Positions 7,126 to 15,392 of a DNA stretch of 18,665 nt are shown one piece after another. Origin of the DNA: Acetofilamentum sp. (lineage in GTDB: Bacteria; Bacteroidota; Bacteroidia; Bacteroidales; DTU049); the NCBI GenBank assembly GCA_020720525.1, contig DYON01000016.1:1-18665 (forward strand), written 5' to 3'. The position numbers and the translations under genes are program-made. The notes beneath the pieces were generated by a model that made no database searches, had not been told where the DNA came from, and saw only the letters and a list, made by a program, of their open reading frames with translations. Each line of letters starts with the position of its first letter. Positions within the stretch are counted from its first letter, which is position 1.

Positions 7126-8168
7126 ACCGACCTCCTTTCAATGAAATTGCGCAGGTTGTCTTGCCATTTCATGCGTTTTTCGTTGAGAAAAAATTCCAAA
7201 ACAAGCAAAATAAATGCTGGAATCAAAAACCAAAGATACAACGAATTGAAATCGGAAAACTGCATCGAACGGTTATCGTTTTTTTCCATTTTGTCTATTT
7301 CGGACGAAATGCTTTCAGCTGCATTTCCAAGATTGTCGCCCGAAACAAATACGCCTCCAGTAGTTTTTGCAAGTTCCGACAGAAAAACTTCGTCGGGTTT
7401 GGTGATAACAGTATTTCCATCGTTGTCTTTTTTGTATCCCGAGCGAATTCCACCTTTGTATTGAGGAATTGGACCTCCTTTCTCGGTGCCAATTGCAACG
7501 GTATGCACAGGAATTTTACGTTTGGTGAGTTCGCCTATCACTGTTTGCGGATAACCTTCAAAATCTTCTCCATCGCTCAATAGAACAATGGCCGGATGCT
7601 TCGATTTGCTGCTGTCGATGCTGGTTATGGCAGTTCGCAACGCAAGTTCAATATCGGTTCCCTGCCTACTGATGAGATCGGGCGATAAATTGCGAACAAA
7701 CATCGAAGCTGCTGTCTGATCGATTGTCATTGGCAACTGAATAAAAGCGTCGCCAGCAAAAACAATTAAACCAACACGGTCCGACCCCATTCTGTCGATG
7801 ATGCCAAGTAGAATCTGCTTTACTTTGTCGAGCCTACTAGGCTTGATGTCTTCGCAAAGCATCGAGTTGCTAATATCTACCACAAATTGAATATCGCTAC
7901 CTTTGCTCTCAATTTGACGATTCACTTTTTTACCAGCTAAAGGATTGGCAAGCACAAAACCAAGCAAAACAATAATTCCAACTGTAATAGAAAATTTGGA
8001 TACAGTTTTGTACCGCGAAAAACCAGGTATCGCCAATTGAATATTCGATTTCGAAAACCAATTGCGCAGCGTTCGGTATCGCATGGTTAGGTGCAAAAGA
8101 AACAATCCGGCAGGAATCAAAAGTCCGGCTAGCCACCAAATATATTCGGGATGTTCAAATCGATACAT
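7122..8168 (-). CDS. batB: BatB, membrane-anchored VWA protein
   Basis: The 348-residue product has an N-terminal membrane helix (about 9-27), a second (about 60-78), a periplasm- or cytoplasm-facing von Willebrand A domain (about 92-290) and a C-terminal helix (about 309-328). The metal-ion site (MIDAS) is complete: DISNS (98-102), Thr171 in RQGTD, and Asp199 in LLSDGED. This matches BatB of the Bat aerotolerance cluster. The frame is open up to 8225, but ATG 8168 (MYRFEHPEYIWW) begins at the conserved N-terminal region and lies 13 bp after the batA stop, so it is preferred. The gene end overlaps the batC start by 4 bp, and codons 344-346 (ERR) form the Shine-Dalgarno sequence for batC. Confidence 0.9.
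   Translation of the reverse strand: MYRFEHPEYIWWLAGLLIPAGLFLLHLTMRYRTLRNWFSKSNIQLAIPGFSRYKTVSKFSITVGIIVLLGFVLANPLAGKKVNRQIESKGSDIQFVVDISNSMLCEDIKPSRLDKVKQILLGIIDRMGSDRVGLIVFAGDAFIQLPMTIDQTAASMFVRNLSPDLISRQGTDIELALRTAITSIDSSKSKHPAIVLLSDGEDFEGYPQTVIGELTKRKIPVHTVAIGTEKGGPIPQYKGGIRSGYKKDNDGNTVITKPDEVFLSELAKTTGGVFVSGDNLGNAAESISSEIDKMEKNDNRSMQFSDFNSLYLWFLIPAFILLVLEFFLNEKRMKWQDNLRNFIERRSV
7130..7138 (-). promoter_or_regulatory. Strong Shine-Dalgarno sequence for batC
   Basis: On the minus strand AAAGGAGGT lies just before the batC ATG (7125), with GGAGG followed by 5 nt. AAGGAGGT is a perfect 8-base complement to the usual 16S 3' end. It is built from the Glu-Arg-Arg codons of batB. Most other starts in the window lack such a site. 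Confidence 0.75.
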
Positions 8169-8181
8169 AATATTAACTATA

Positions 8182-9183
8182 TTAAGGCATTGTACGCAAC
8201 AAAGAATAACGCAGAAGTATTTCAAACACCAGCAGAGCTATAGCCAGCAAAATTGGATAGAAGAACAAGTCGTTTTTATCGGACATGCGCGAAACATCGA
8301 TACGTGTTTTTTCCATTTGGTCGATTTCTTGATACACCGATTCGAGCGATTGATTGTCGGTTGCACGGAAATATTTGCCACCAGTAGTTTCGGCCATTTC
8401 TTTCAACAAGTCTTCGTCGAGATTGGCTTCAACATAGCTATAGCTTGTTCCCATAATTGTTTTTACAGGATATGGCGCTTCGCCATAGGAGCCAACTCCA
8501 ACGGAGTATAAACGAATTCCATACTGCTTTGCCATCGATGCAGCATTGCGCGGATCGACAAAACCGCTGTTGTTGATACCGTCGGTTAGAAGAATAATCA
8601 CTTTGCTTTCGGCTTTGCTGTAGCGCAAACGATCTACCGCAATTCCAACCGCATCGCCAATGGCTGTACCGTCGCGCACAATTCCATTTTTAATAAATGA
8701 GAGCATTTGTCGCAAAACCGAATGATCGGCAGTGAGCGGACATTGAGTAAATGCCGAACCACTAAAAGCCACCAAGCCAATTCTGTCGTTTGGGCGCTTG
8801 CTGATAAATTGGTCGGCCACGTTTTTTGCAGCTTCTAATCGGTTGGGTTTTAAATCTTCGGCAAGCATACTGCCCGAAACATCGTTTACAAGCATGATGT
8901 CGATACCTTCAATGTTGTAGTTGTCGCGGAAACTATAAGTTTGCGGACGAGCAATTGCCACAATCAACATGGCAATAGCAAGCATTCGTAGTGCTGGCAT
9001 AAATCTGAACAACTGTTCGCGAAACGAACGCCCAACATTTTTGGTTGCTTGTAGCGATGCAACATTCACTGCATGCCTTTGATTGTTGATGTTGCGGATA
9101 TACCACCAAACCATCAGCGGAATAACGGCCATGAGCAAAAATGCCCAAGGATGCGCAAACGAAATATCACTTGGCCAATTCAT
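8182..9183 (-). CDS. batA: BatA, membrane-anchored VWA protein
   Basis: The 333-residue product shows the BatA layout: an N-terminal helix (about 11-28), a basic linker, a second helix (about 64-78) ending in the family's ARPQ motif (78-81), a von Willebrand A domain (about 92-290) and a C-terminal helix (about 307-325). The MIDAS residues are DVSGS (101-105), Thr173 in RDGTA, and Asp201 in LLTDG. It is a close structural partner of BatB and likely forms a membrane complex served by the MoxR ATPase. ATG 9183 is the start; it overlaps the end of the upstream gene by 17 bp. Stop-to-start spacing to batB is 13 bp. Confidence 0.92.
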   Translation of the reverse strand: MNWPSDISFAHPWAFLLMAVIPLMVWWYIRNINNQRHAVNVASLQATKNVGRSFREQLFRFMPALRMLAIAMLIVAIARPQTYSFRDNYNIEGIDIMLVNDVSGSMLAEDLKPNRLEAAKNVADQFISKRPNDRIGLVAFSGSAFTQCPLTADHSVLRQMLSFIKNGIVRDGTAIGDAVGIAVDRLRYSKAESKVIILLTDGINNSGFVDPRNAASMAKQYGIRLYSVGVGSYGEAPYPVKTIMGTSYSYVEANLDEDLLKEMAETTGGKYFRATDNQSLESVYQEIDQMEKTRIDVSRMSDKNDLFFYPILLAIALLVFEILLRYSLLRTMP

Positions 9184-10114
9184 TGTCGGTAGTATTTAAT
9201 TCAATCGGACGGGTTTCTTCAACAAAAGCAATGGCATCTTCGACCGATTTCTCGTACATTCCAGGTTGCGGCTTGAAACGAGCAAATTTAGCCATATCGG
9301 CAACCTGAAGCACATTCAGCAAACTATTCTTCGCTGCTTCGGTCATTGCTGCATTGTTGGCAGCATTCATCATTTCGGACGATACCATTTCGGCAGCTTG
9401 AATTTGGTGCCCATAAATGAGATATTTGCGTAGAATATCGGTAACATCTTTGTAGAAATCGCCTGGCAAGGAGCTCATCCAGCTTCGGTTTTCTTGCATT
9501 TTGCGCAACGATTCGATTGCACGTTCAAACGGATTTTCCCAAACAACAAGTTCTTCGGGTACGATCACTTTTTTGCGTCGTTTTTGTAAATACCAAATGA
9601 GCAAAACAACAAGAATGGCAAGCAAAACTCCTCCACCAACAAACCAAAGCCACGTGTATGAAGGTTCTTCCTGCACATCGTAGATATCTTTTACGTCTTT
9701 CACCGCAGCGGTGGTATCTACCGGAACTGTTGTTGCATAAAGGAACATGGAATCGCTTTGCCAAAAAGTGGTATCGATTCCCGAAAGGCTCACAGCCTGC
9801 AAAGCAGGAAAAACAAAATTGCCACTGTCGTATGCCGAAATAAGTAATTTTTGGCTCATCCTCTTACCACCATTCACTTTTTCGGTAAGAAGCTGTTGCT
9901 TTTCAATCACTTCGATGCCGCTGGCCAACGAATCGGGAATTTGTGGCATTGAAATAACTTGTGCGCCTGCTGGTACATCGAAAGTCCACACAACCGTTGA
10001 CAATTCACCTACCCTAACAGAATCGGGGCTCATGCTTACGCGAATCGGCTGTTGGGCTTTTGCAACAATTGCAAATATCAACAAAAATGCAAGCAAAACA
10101 AAACGAAGTTTCAT
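9167..10114 (-). CDS. BatD-like membrane protein of the Bat operon
   Basis: This 315-residue protein has a signal peptide (1-20, ending VAKAQ), a beta-rich Ig-like periplasmic domain (about 22-130: IRVSMSPDSVRVGELSTVVW), a membrane helix at about 154-176 followed by KRRKK, and a helical cytoplasmic tail (about 180-305). The tail carries FYKDVTDILRKYL and DMAKFARFKPQPG. These resemble the corresponding parts of BatD in this window (FYSELSKALWLYL, ECDYARFAPDSG), so I infer a short BatD relative, half the size. It sits between the DUF58 gene and batA, overlapping both (4 bp and 17 bp), which places it firmly in the Bat transcription unit. Annotation pipelines usually leave it as hypothetical. 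Its exact role is unknown. Confidence 0.75.
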   Translation of the reverse strand: MKLRFVLLAFLLIFAIVAKAQQPIRVSMSPDSVRVGELSTVVWTFDVPAGAQVISMPQIPDSLASGIEVIEKQQLLTEKVNGGKRMSQKLLISAYDSGNFVFPALQAVSLSGIDTTFWQSDSMFLYATTVPVDTTAAVKDVKDIYDVQEEPSYTWLWFVGGGVLLAILVVLLIWYLQKRRKKVIVPEELVVWENPFERAIESLRKMQENRSWMSSLPGDFYKDVTDILRKYLIYGHQIQAAEMVSSEMMNAANNAAMTEAAKNSLLNVLQVADMAKFARFKPQPGMYEKSVEDAIAFVEETRPIELNTTDNELAK

Positions 10115-10986
10115 ACTCTTTTCTCCCTGCGTTTAAACATTTGAGCCAAAGGCTTCACATAATCGGTGTTGGTTGGGATCTCCACCACATCGATATTGAA
10201 TCGGGCAGCTGTATTTGTAAGATACAACTGCTGATGTTTCCACCATGCAATATACGCTTTTCCCGACTGACCACGTGGATCGATTGCTCGCAATTGGCCA
10301 GTTTCGGCATCGCGAGCCATAAACAACGAATTTCCGGGAATTTGGCTTTCGATAGGATCTGAAATTCGCAGCACAACAAAATCGTGCTTACGTGCAGTTA
10401 CTGCAAAAGCTTTATCATAGCCATTGTCGATGAAATCGGAAATACAAAACACAATCGATCTGCGATGAGTAACATTGTTAAAAAACTCGAGTGCAGCCGA
10501 AATATTGGTTCCTTGCCCTTCGGGTTTGAATGTTATAAGTTCGCGAATGATTCGTAAAATATGCTGGTGACCCTTTTTGGGAGGGATATACTTTTCAATT
10601 CTGTCCGAAAAAAGCACCACACCAACTTTGTCGTTGTTGCGCAAAGCCGAAAAAGCAAGCGTTCCGGCCAATTCGGCAATACGTTCATTCTTGGATGGTC
10701 CAAGCGAACCAATCATGTTCGAACCACTTACATCGATAAGCAAAACAGCCGTCAATTCGCGTTCCTCTTCAAAAACCTTGATAAAAGGATGGTTGAAGCG
10801 AGCCGTCACATTCCAGTCGATGCTTCGCATATCGTCGCCATAGCCATATTCGCGAACTTCGCTGAAAGTCATACCTCTGCCTTTGAAAGCACTATGGTAC
10901 TGACCCGCCAAAGTGGCATCGGTGAGTCGCCGAGTTTTGATTTCAATAAGACGGACTTTTTTCGATATTTGAAAATCGTTTTCCAT
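10111..10986 (-). CDS. DUF58 VWA-like protein
   Basis: The 291-residue soluble protein has the DUF58 signature EYGYGDDMRSIDWNVTAR (46-63) followed by a von Willebrand A fold (about 78-250) with a DVSGS metal-site motif (85-89). No signal peptide or helix is visible, so it is probably cytoplasmic. DUF58 proteins are regularly encoded directly after moxR and are thought to act with this ATPase. Its ATG shares one base with the moxR stop (TAATG), and its stop overlaps the next start as ATGA (10114-10111). This supports tight translational coupling. Confidence 0.9.
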   Translation of the reverse strand: MENDFQISKKVRLIEIKTRRLTDATLAGQYHSAFKGRGMTFSEVREYGYGDDMRSIDWNVTARFNHPFIKVFEEERELTAVLLIDVSGSNMIGSLGPSKNERIAELAGTLAFSALRNNDKVGVVLFSDRIEKYIPPKKGHQHILRIIRELITFKPEGQGTNISAALEFFNNVTHRRSIVFCISDFIDNGYDKAFAVTARKHDFVVLRISDPIESQIPGNSLFMARDAETGQLRAIDPRGQSGKAYIAWWKHQQLYLTNTAARFNIDVVEIPTNTDYVKPLAQMFKRREKRV

Positions 10987-11981
10987 TATGGAACCTGAAC
11001 AGCGTTAAGAATATCGATAATTATTTGATCGGTTGTAATATTTTCAGCTTCGGCTTCGTAGCTAAGACCAATGCGATGACGCATTACGTCGGCTGCAACC
11101 GCTCTGATATCTTCGGGCAAAACATAACCTCTACGATTGAGCAGTGCAAAAGCCTTGGCAGCCAATGCCATATTAATGCCCGCACGAGGCGAAGCACCAT
11201 AATTAATCATGTCGTTGTATTTCACCAATCCGTAGCGAGCCGGAAAACGACTAGCAAAAACGATATCGGTGATATAATTTTCAATTTTCTCGTCGAGATA
11301 AATATCGTAAACAAGTTTTCGAGCATTTAAAATTTGCTCTATTGATGCCACTTTCGAAGGAACTGGATAGGTAGCTGCAAGATTTTGTCGAATAATAAGT
11401 TTTTCCTCTTCTTTTTCGGGATAGGTAACAATAACTTTCATCATAAATCGGTCAACTTGAGCCTCGGGCAGCGGGTAAGTACCTTCTTGCTCAATCGGAT
11501 TCTGGGTAGCCATCACCAAAAAAGGTTCTTCGAGCTTGTGAGTTGTTTCGCCAATAGTAACCTGACGTTCTTGCATGGCTTCGAGCAATGCGCTTTGCAC
11601 TTTTGCAGGAGAGCGATTTATTTCGTCGGCAAGAATGAAATTCGAAAAAAGGGGACCTTTCTTTACCATAAACTGCTCCGATTTTGGGCTGTAAATCATG
11701 GTTCCGACAAGGTCGGCTGGCAGCAAATCGGGTGTAAACTGAATGCGACTAAATTTTGCATCGAGCGTTGCTGCCAACGATTTGATAGCAAGCGTTTTTG
11801 CTAAACCAGGAACCCCTTCGAGCAACAAATGACCATTGGCAAACAATGCAATCAACAATCGGTCAACCATGTGTTTCTGTCCAATAATACTTTTGCCAAG
11901 TTCCATTCGAATAACATCAACAAAAGCACTTTCGCGCACGATGCGTTCGTTTAATTCGTGAATATCTACAGTTTGGGTCAT
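10986..11981 (-). CDS. moxR: MoxR-family AAA+ ATPase
   Basis: The 331-residue product is a MoxR AAA+ ATPase, a class of chaperone-like ATPases that work with VWA proteins. Walker A is GVPGLAKT (56-63), Walker B is FILADE (115-120), the sensor 1 region is ATQNP (158-162), and the sensor 2 region follows GASPRAGINMAL. The frame remains open to 12044, but ATG 11981 (MTQTVDIHEL) is chosen. It lies about 17 nt after the predicted transcription start, and the extra upstream codons overlap the promoter. It is the first gene of the eight-gene Bat cluster. There is no Shine-Dalgarno sequence; the leader is A-rich. Confidence 0.93.
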   Translation of the reverse strand: MTQTVDIHELNERIVRESAFVDVIRMELGKSIIGQKHMVDRLLIALFANGHLLLEGVPGLAKTLAIKSLAATLDAKFSRIQFTPDLLPADLVGTMIYSPKSEQFMVKKGPLFSNFILADEINRSPAKVQSALLEAMQERQVTIGETTHKLEEPFLVMATQNPIEQEGTYPLPEAQVDRFMMKVIVTYPEKEEEKLIIRQNLAATYPVPSKVASIEQILNARKLVYDIYLDEKIENYITDIVFASRFPARYGLVKYNDMINYGASPRAGINMALAAKAFALLNRRGYVLPEDIRAVAADVMRHRIGLSYEAEAENITTDQIIIDILNAVQVP

Positions 11982-12004
11982 TTTTTTGATTTTTTCTCGT
12001 TTAA

Positions 12005-12037
12005 CAAATATCAAACCACGGGCGATAAACTGACAAA
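12005..12037 (-). promoter_or_regulatory. Promoter of the moxR-Bat operon
   Basis: On the minus strand TTTG (12037-12034) is followed after 21 nt by GATATTTG (12012-12005), one mismatch from the Bacteroidota -7 consensus TAnnTTTG. Transcription would start near 11998, giving a leader of about 17 nt before moxR. It lies back-to-back with the promoter of the lipoprotein gene. Confidence 0.5.
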
Positions 12038-12073
12038 ATTTCAAAATATTGTATTTTTAGCAGATGTTTAACG

Positions 12074-12105
12074 TTGATATCAATTGCTGAATGGTTCGAT
12101 TTTTG
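12074..12105 (+). promoter_or_regulatory. Candidate promoter of the lipoprotein gene
   Basis: TTG at 12074-12076 and GATTTTTG at 12098-12105 are separated by 21 nt. The second element is one mismatch from the TAnnTTTG -7 consensus. Transcription would start near 12112, about 24 nt before the ATG at 12136. Confidence 0.4.
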
Positions 12106-12135
12106 GTGAAAGAGGCTTCCTAAAATAAAAATGTC

Positions 12136-12531
12136 ATGGAAACTGTCAGTTTTTCAGTATTGGGATTGTTGCTTCTGATGGCATCGTGTATGCCCGACAA
12201 CGACTATTATTATCACGAAGGACCTATATCGGGGGGCAACAACCGCATCAGTATTCAAGGAACAGTGGTTGGAATCGATTCGCTCCAGACAATCGATAGT
12301 GCAGAAATTAGAATTGTGTTTCCCGAAAAGCCTTTCGATACCATTTATCAATACAGCTCAACCACTGGTGCTTTCACTTATCTTTACTCTTACACCGGCA
12401 ACGAAGATTTTTGGCTCAGTTGCACACCAATCGACACCACTCATTCGTCATTTTCATCCGATTATACTTTTAGTGGCCGCGATGTTTCTTCGGGTTTTTT
12501 CAAGGTGGATATTGTGTTGGATACTCTTTAG
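12136..12531 (+). CDS. Small lipoprotein
   Basis: The 131-residue product starts with a lipoprotein signal peptide whose lipobox is LMASC (Cys18), followed by an acidic, Tyr-rich linker (MPDNDYYYHEG). Asp at position +3/+4 after the cysteine does not settle its final membrane. The rest (about 36-131) is beta-rich, with SIQGTVVGIDSLQTIDSAEI and a TTGAFTYLYSY strand pattern that resembles a transthyretin- or carboxypeptidase-regulatory-like fold. That fold call is an inference from pattern only. The gene diverges from moxR over 154 bp and converges on nspC. I do not recognise a specific family, and its link to the Bat cluster is only by position. Confidence 0.7.
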   Translation: METVSFSVLGLLLLMASCMPDNDYYYHEGPISGGNNRISIQGTVVGIDSLQTIDSAEIRIVFPEKPFDTIYQYSSTTGAFTYLYSYTGNEDFWLSCTPIDTTHSSFSSDYTFSGRDVSSGFFKVDIVLDTL

Positions 12532-12689
12532 GGATTGAATTTTAGCCAGTGGATTGAGCTGATTAAACGGATTAAGCAGATTTGCATTTTACGCCTCATC
12601 GCTTCATCTCCTCATCGATATTTCATCAGCAAATTAAACAGATACTAGCAGCCTTTTTCAGCAGAACCAAAGAATTTAAAACAAACAGT

Positions 12690-13820
12690 TTAAGATAACC
12701 TATTTTTATATTCCTCATATCCAACCGAACGAAGCAAGGTGAAATGCCCCGTAGTATCAATTTTTCCAATATGTGGATGACGCACGCCATTGAAAAGCGT
12801 AGTTTTAACCATGGTGTAATGAATCATGTCTTCGAAGATGAGGTGGTCTCCAGCTTTAAGTTCGTTTTGAAAGCTGTAGTCGCCCATGAAATCGCCAGCC
12901 AAACAAGTTGAGCCACCCATACGGTATGTAAAAGCAAATTCGTTGGGCTCCCCTGCCCCACGGATGGTTGGTTTGTAGGGCATTTCGAGCGTGTCGGGCA
13001 TGTGAGCACTAAACGAAACATCAAGAATGGCCGTGCGAATGCCTCCACTTTCGACCACATCGAGCACCGTTGCCAACAGAAAACCAGTTTGCCAGCCAAC
13101 GGCCTCACCAGGTTCAAGAATAATCTTTAAATGCGGGTAACGGCTCCGAAAATCTTTGAGCAAAGCAATCAAATGCTTCACGTCGTAATCGGCGCGAGTG
13201 ATATGGTGTCCACCACCCATGTTGAGCCACTGTGCTTGTTGCAACAAGTGACTTAATTCTGCATCGACAACTTTCAACACACGCTCCAGCACAAACGAAT
13301 CTTGTTCGCACATGACGTGAAAATGCAAACCAGTAATTCCCTCGGGAAGCGTTTTGGGCATTTGCTCGAGCGGAATTCCAAGTCGCGAGCCAGGCACCGC
13401 AGGATTATAAATATCGGTCTCAATCTCCGAATAGCCAGGATTGATGCGCAATCCAGCATGAATTTCGGGATGCTGAAGCATTTGTGGTGCATATTTTCCC
13501 CATTGATTGAGCGAATTGAAGCTGATGGTCTGACTCATCGCGATAAGTTGCTCAAAATCGGCTTCGGAATATGCAGGAGCATAGGTGTGCGATTTTATTC
13601 CCATTTCTTCAAAAATCAAACGAGCCTCGTTCACCGAACTGGCGCAAGCACCGCTCAAATATTGCTTCATCAAAGGGAAATAATGCCAAAAAGACATTCC
13701 TTTCAGAGCCACAAGAATATCAACTCCCGCTTCTTCTCTTACTTTTTTAAGTAATCGTAAATTATCGAGAAACTTCGATTCTTCAATCACAAAACAAGGA
13801 GATGGAATGATGATAGGCAT
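12690..13820 (-). CDS. nspC: Carboxynorspermidine decarboxylase
   Basis: The 376-residue PLP enzyme decarboxylates carboxynorspermidine or carboxyspermidine to norspermidine or spermidine. The PLP-binding lysine is Lys40 in LVALKGMSFW. GLHFHVMCEQDSF (164-176), the NMGGGHHIT glycine loop (200-208) and EPGEAVGW (236-243) follow the NspC pattern within the fold-III decarboxylases (relatives of LysA). The downstream gene pattern supports the assignment, because the partner synthase lies just upstream on the same strand. In Bacteroidota this route generally makes spermidine. ATG 13820 is the start. No clear -7 element precedes it; the nearest sequence upstream is an inverted-repeat element ending about 35 bp away. 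The gene converges on the small lipoprotein gene. Confidence 0.92.
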   Translation of the reverse strand: MPIIIPSPCFVIEESKFLDNLRLLKKVREEAGVDILVALKGMSFWHYFPLMKQYLSGACASSVNEARLIFEEMGIKSHTYAPAYSEADFEQLIAMSQTISFNSLNQWGKYAPQMLQHPEIHAGLRINPGYSEIETDIYNPAVPGSRLGIPLEQMPKTLPEGITGLHFHVMCEQDSFVLERVLKVVDAELSHLLQQAQWLNMGGGHHITRADYDVKHLIALLKDFRSRYPHLKIILEPGEAVGWQTGFLLATVLDVVESGGIRTAILDVSFSAHMPDTLEMPYKPTIRGAGEPNEFAFTYRMGGSTCLAGDFMGDYSFQNELKAGDHLIFEDMIHYTMVKTTLFNGVRHPHIGKIDTTGHFTLLRSVGYEEYKNRLS

Positions 13821-14171
13821 TACTTAAATTTATATTAAAAAAACAAAACAATGAAGTCATCCTGAGCGGAGTTGAAGGATGAACTGGAATTGCAAATATC
13901 GGCAATACAGACAAGTAAAAATGCAGTCGTTCTTCGATACAAAAAATTCCATGGGTAAATTTTTCCTGAAGCATTGAATTTTTCACTCAGAATGACGTCC
14001 CTTTGTTCATTCAATTTTAGGCTGCAAAGGTGCGCCTTTGTTGGTTGTCTCTGTATGACTGCGCCAATTTTCATTGCTTTTATTTAATTATTACAAACTA
14101 TCACAGCTTTGGTTCAAAAAAGTTTAATGAATTGAACTTTAGCTAATTCTCCCTTTATGAACTTGTGAACT
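13821..14171. other. Intergenic spacer holding an inverted-repeat element
   Basis: This 351-bp spacer separates the two polyamine genes on the minus strand. It holds the inverted-repeat element described separately (13856-13996). The remainder (13997-14171) is A+T-rich and shows no credible ORF or terminator. The three open frames seen here on the minus strand run across the repeat and have no family character. Confidence 0.5.
13856..13996. repeat. Inverted-repeat element, MITE- or REP-like
   Basis: GTCATCCTGAG (13856-13866) pairs with CTCAGAATGAC (13986-13996) with one mismatch in 11 bases, enclosing about 119 bp. An inner, weaker inverted pair involves GTTGAAGGATGAAC and GTTCTTCGATAC. The inner right part matches the palindrome at the left edge of the window (GTCATTCTTCGATACA against GTCGTTCTTCGATACA). 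No transposase is present, so any mobility would depend on another copy. Ends of this kind are common in Bacteroidota intergenic DNA. Confidence 0.5.
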
Positions 14172-15374
14172 TTAAACTTTGTCAACAGAGAGAGGTAAGT
14201 CGATTTCTTCGTGCCAAGGCAAGCCATATTGGTTGAGGTCGGCCATGAATGGATCTGGGTTGAATTCTTCGACATTAAAAACACCAGCTCCCGACCATTT
14301 TCCTTCGAGGAACATTTTTGCTCCAATCATGGCTGGTACGCCTGTGGTGTAGCTCACACCTTGTGCACCGGTTTCTTTGAAAGCTTCTTCGTGGCTGCAA
14401 TTGTTCCAAACAAAATATGTTTTTTCTTTACCGTCTTTGATTCCGCGAATTTGGCATCCAATGCTGGTTTCGCCTTTGTAGTTCACGCCCAAGCTGCCTG
14501 GATCGGGCAGTAAAGCTTTCAAAAATTGCAACGGAACGATGTCCATTCCCTGATAATTTATTGGTTTAATAGAGGTCATTCCGACTTCCTGAAGCACTTC
14601 TAAAGCCGTAATGTATCGTTGACCAAAAGTCATCCAAAAACGCGCACGTTTGAGTGTTGTAAAGTTTTTTACCAGCGATTCAATTTCCTCGTGATGCATC
14701 AAATACGATTCGCGTGGTCCAATGTTTGGATACTCAATGGGTTTATGAATTTCGAGCGGTTTGGTTTCGACCCATTTCCCATTTTCCCAATACAAGCCAT
14801 CTTGAGTGATTTCGCGAATATTGATTTCGGGATTGAAATTGGTAGCAAAATATTTTCCATGATCGCCCGCATTGCAATCGACAATATCGAGATAGTGCAT
14901 TTCGTCGAAATAATGCTTAGCAGCATAGGCTGTATAGATGCTGGTGACACCTGGGTCGAAGCCACAACCAAGAATAGCCGTGAGCCCAGCAGCTTTGAAA
15001 CGCTCCTGATAAGCCCATTGCCAAGTGTATTCGAATTTAGCTTCGTCGATGGGTTCATAATTGGCGGTATCGAGATAGTTGACTCCGGCAGCCAAACAGG
15101 CATCCATAATATGTAAATCCTGATAAGGCAGAGCAACGTTAATGACTAACTGTGGTTTGTATTCGAGCAACAATTTGGTGAGCTCGGGCACATTGTCGGC
15201 ATCTACAGCAGCAGTCTGAATGCGGTTTCCGCCAATACGAGCTGCAATGGCATCGCATTTCGATTTGGTGCGGCTCGCCAGCATGATTTCGGTAAATACA
15301 TCGGGCAACTGAGCACATTTATTGGCTACTACGGTTCCGACGCCACCTGCGCCGATAATGAGGACTTTTCCCAT
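14172..15374 (-). CDS. Carboxynorspermidine synthase, saccharopine dehydrogenase family
   Basis: The 400-residue protein belongs to the saccharopine dehydrogenase family. The N-terminal dinucleotide fold has GAGGVG (8-13) after MGKVLII. A second conserved block, ILGCGFDPGVTS (134-145), is typical of the carboxy(nor)spermidine dehydrogenase/synthase group. This NADPH-dependent enzyme joins L-aspartate beta-semialdehyde with putrescine or diaminopropane to make carboxyspermidine or carboxynorspermidine. NspC then decarboxylates it. The adjacency to nspC decides between this role and lysine saccharopine dehydrogenase. ATG 15374 is chosen; the TTG at 15395 lies inside the -7 promoter element. The genes are on one strand but 351 bp apart, so they may be transcribed separately. 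Confidence 0.85.
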   Translation of the reverse strand: MGKVLIIGAGGVGTVVANKCAQLPDVFTEIMLASRTKSKCDAIAARIGGNRIQTAAVDADNVPELTKLLLEYKPQLVINVALPYQDLHIMDACLAAGVNYLDTANYEPIDEAKFEYTWQWAYQERFKAAGLTAILGCGFDPGVTSIYTAYAAKHYFDEMHYLDIVDCNAGDHGKYFATNFNPEINIREITQDGLYWENGKWVETKPLEIHKPIEYPNIGPRESYLMHHEEIESLVKNFTTLKRARFWMTFGQRYITALEVLQEVGMTSIKPINYQGMDIVPLQFLKALLPDPGSLGVNYKGETSIGCQIRGIKDGKEKTYFVWNNCSHEEAFKETGAQGVSYTTGVPAMIGAKMFLEGKWSGAGVFNVEEFNPDPFMADLNQYGLPWHEEIDLPLSVDKV

Positions 15375-15392
15375 GATGATAAATTTAGAAGA

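Noticed and set aside
8169..8225. Upstream extension of batB by 19 residues
   Set aside because: The added residues overlap the batA coding region and lack family similarity, while ATG 8168 starts the conserved N-terminus.
12690..13820. Diaminopimelate or arginine decarboxylase as the identity of the PLP enzyme
   Set aside because: The length, the HVMCEQDSF segment and the neighbouring carboxynorspermidine synthase fit NspC better.
14172..15374. Lysine-pathway saccharopine dehydrogenase
   Set aside because: The family cannot be separated by the Rossmann motif alone, but proximity to nspC favours the polyamine role.
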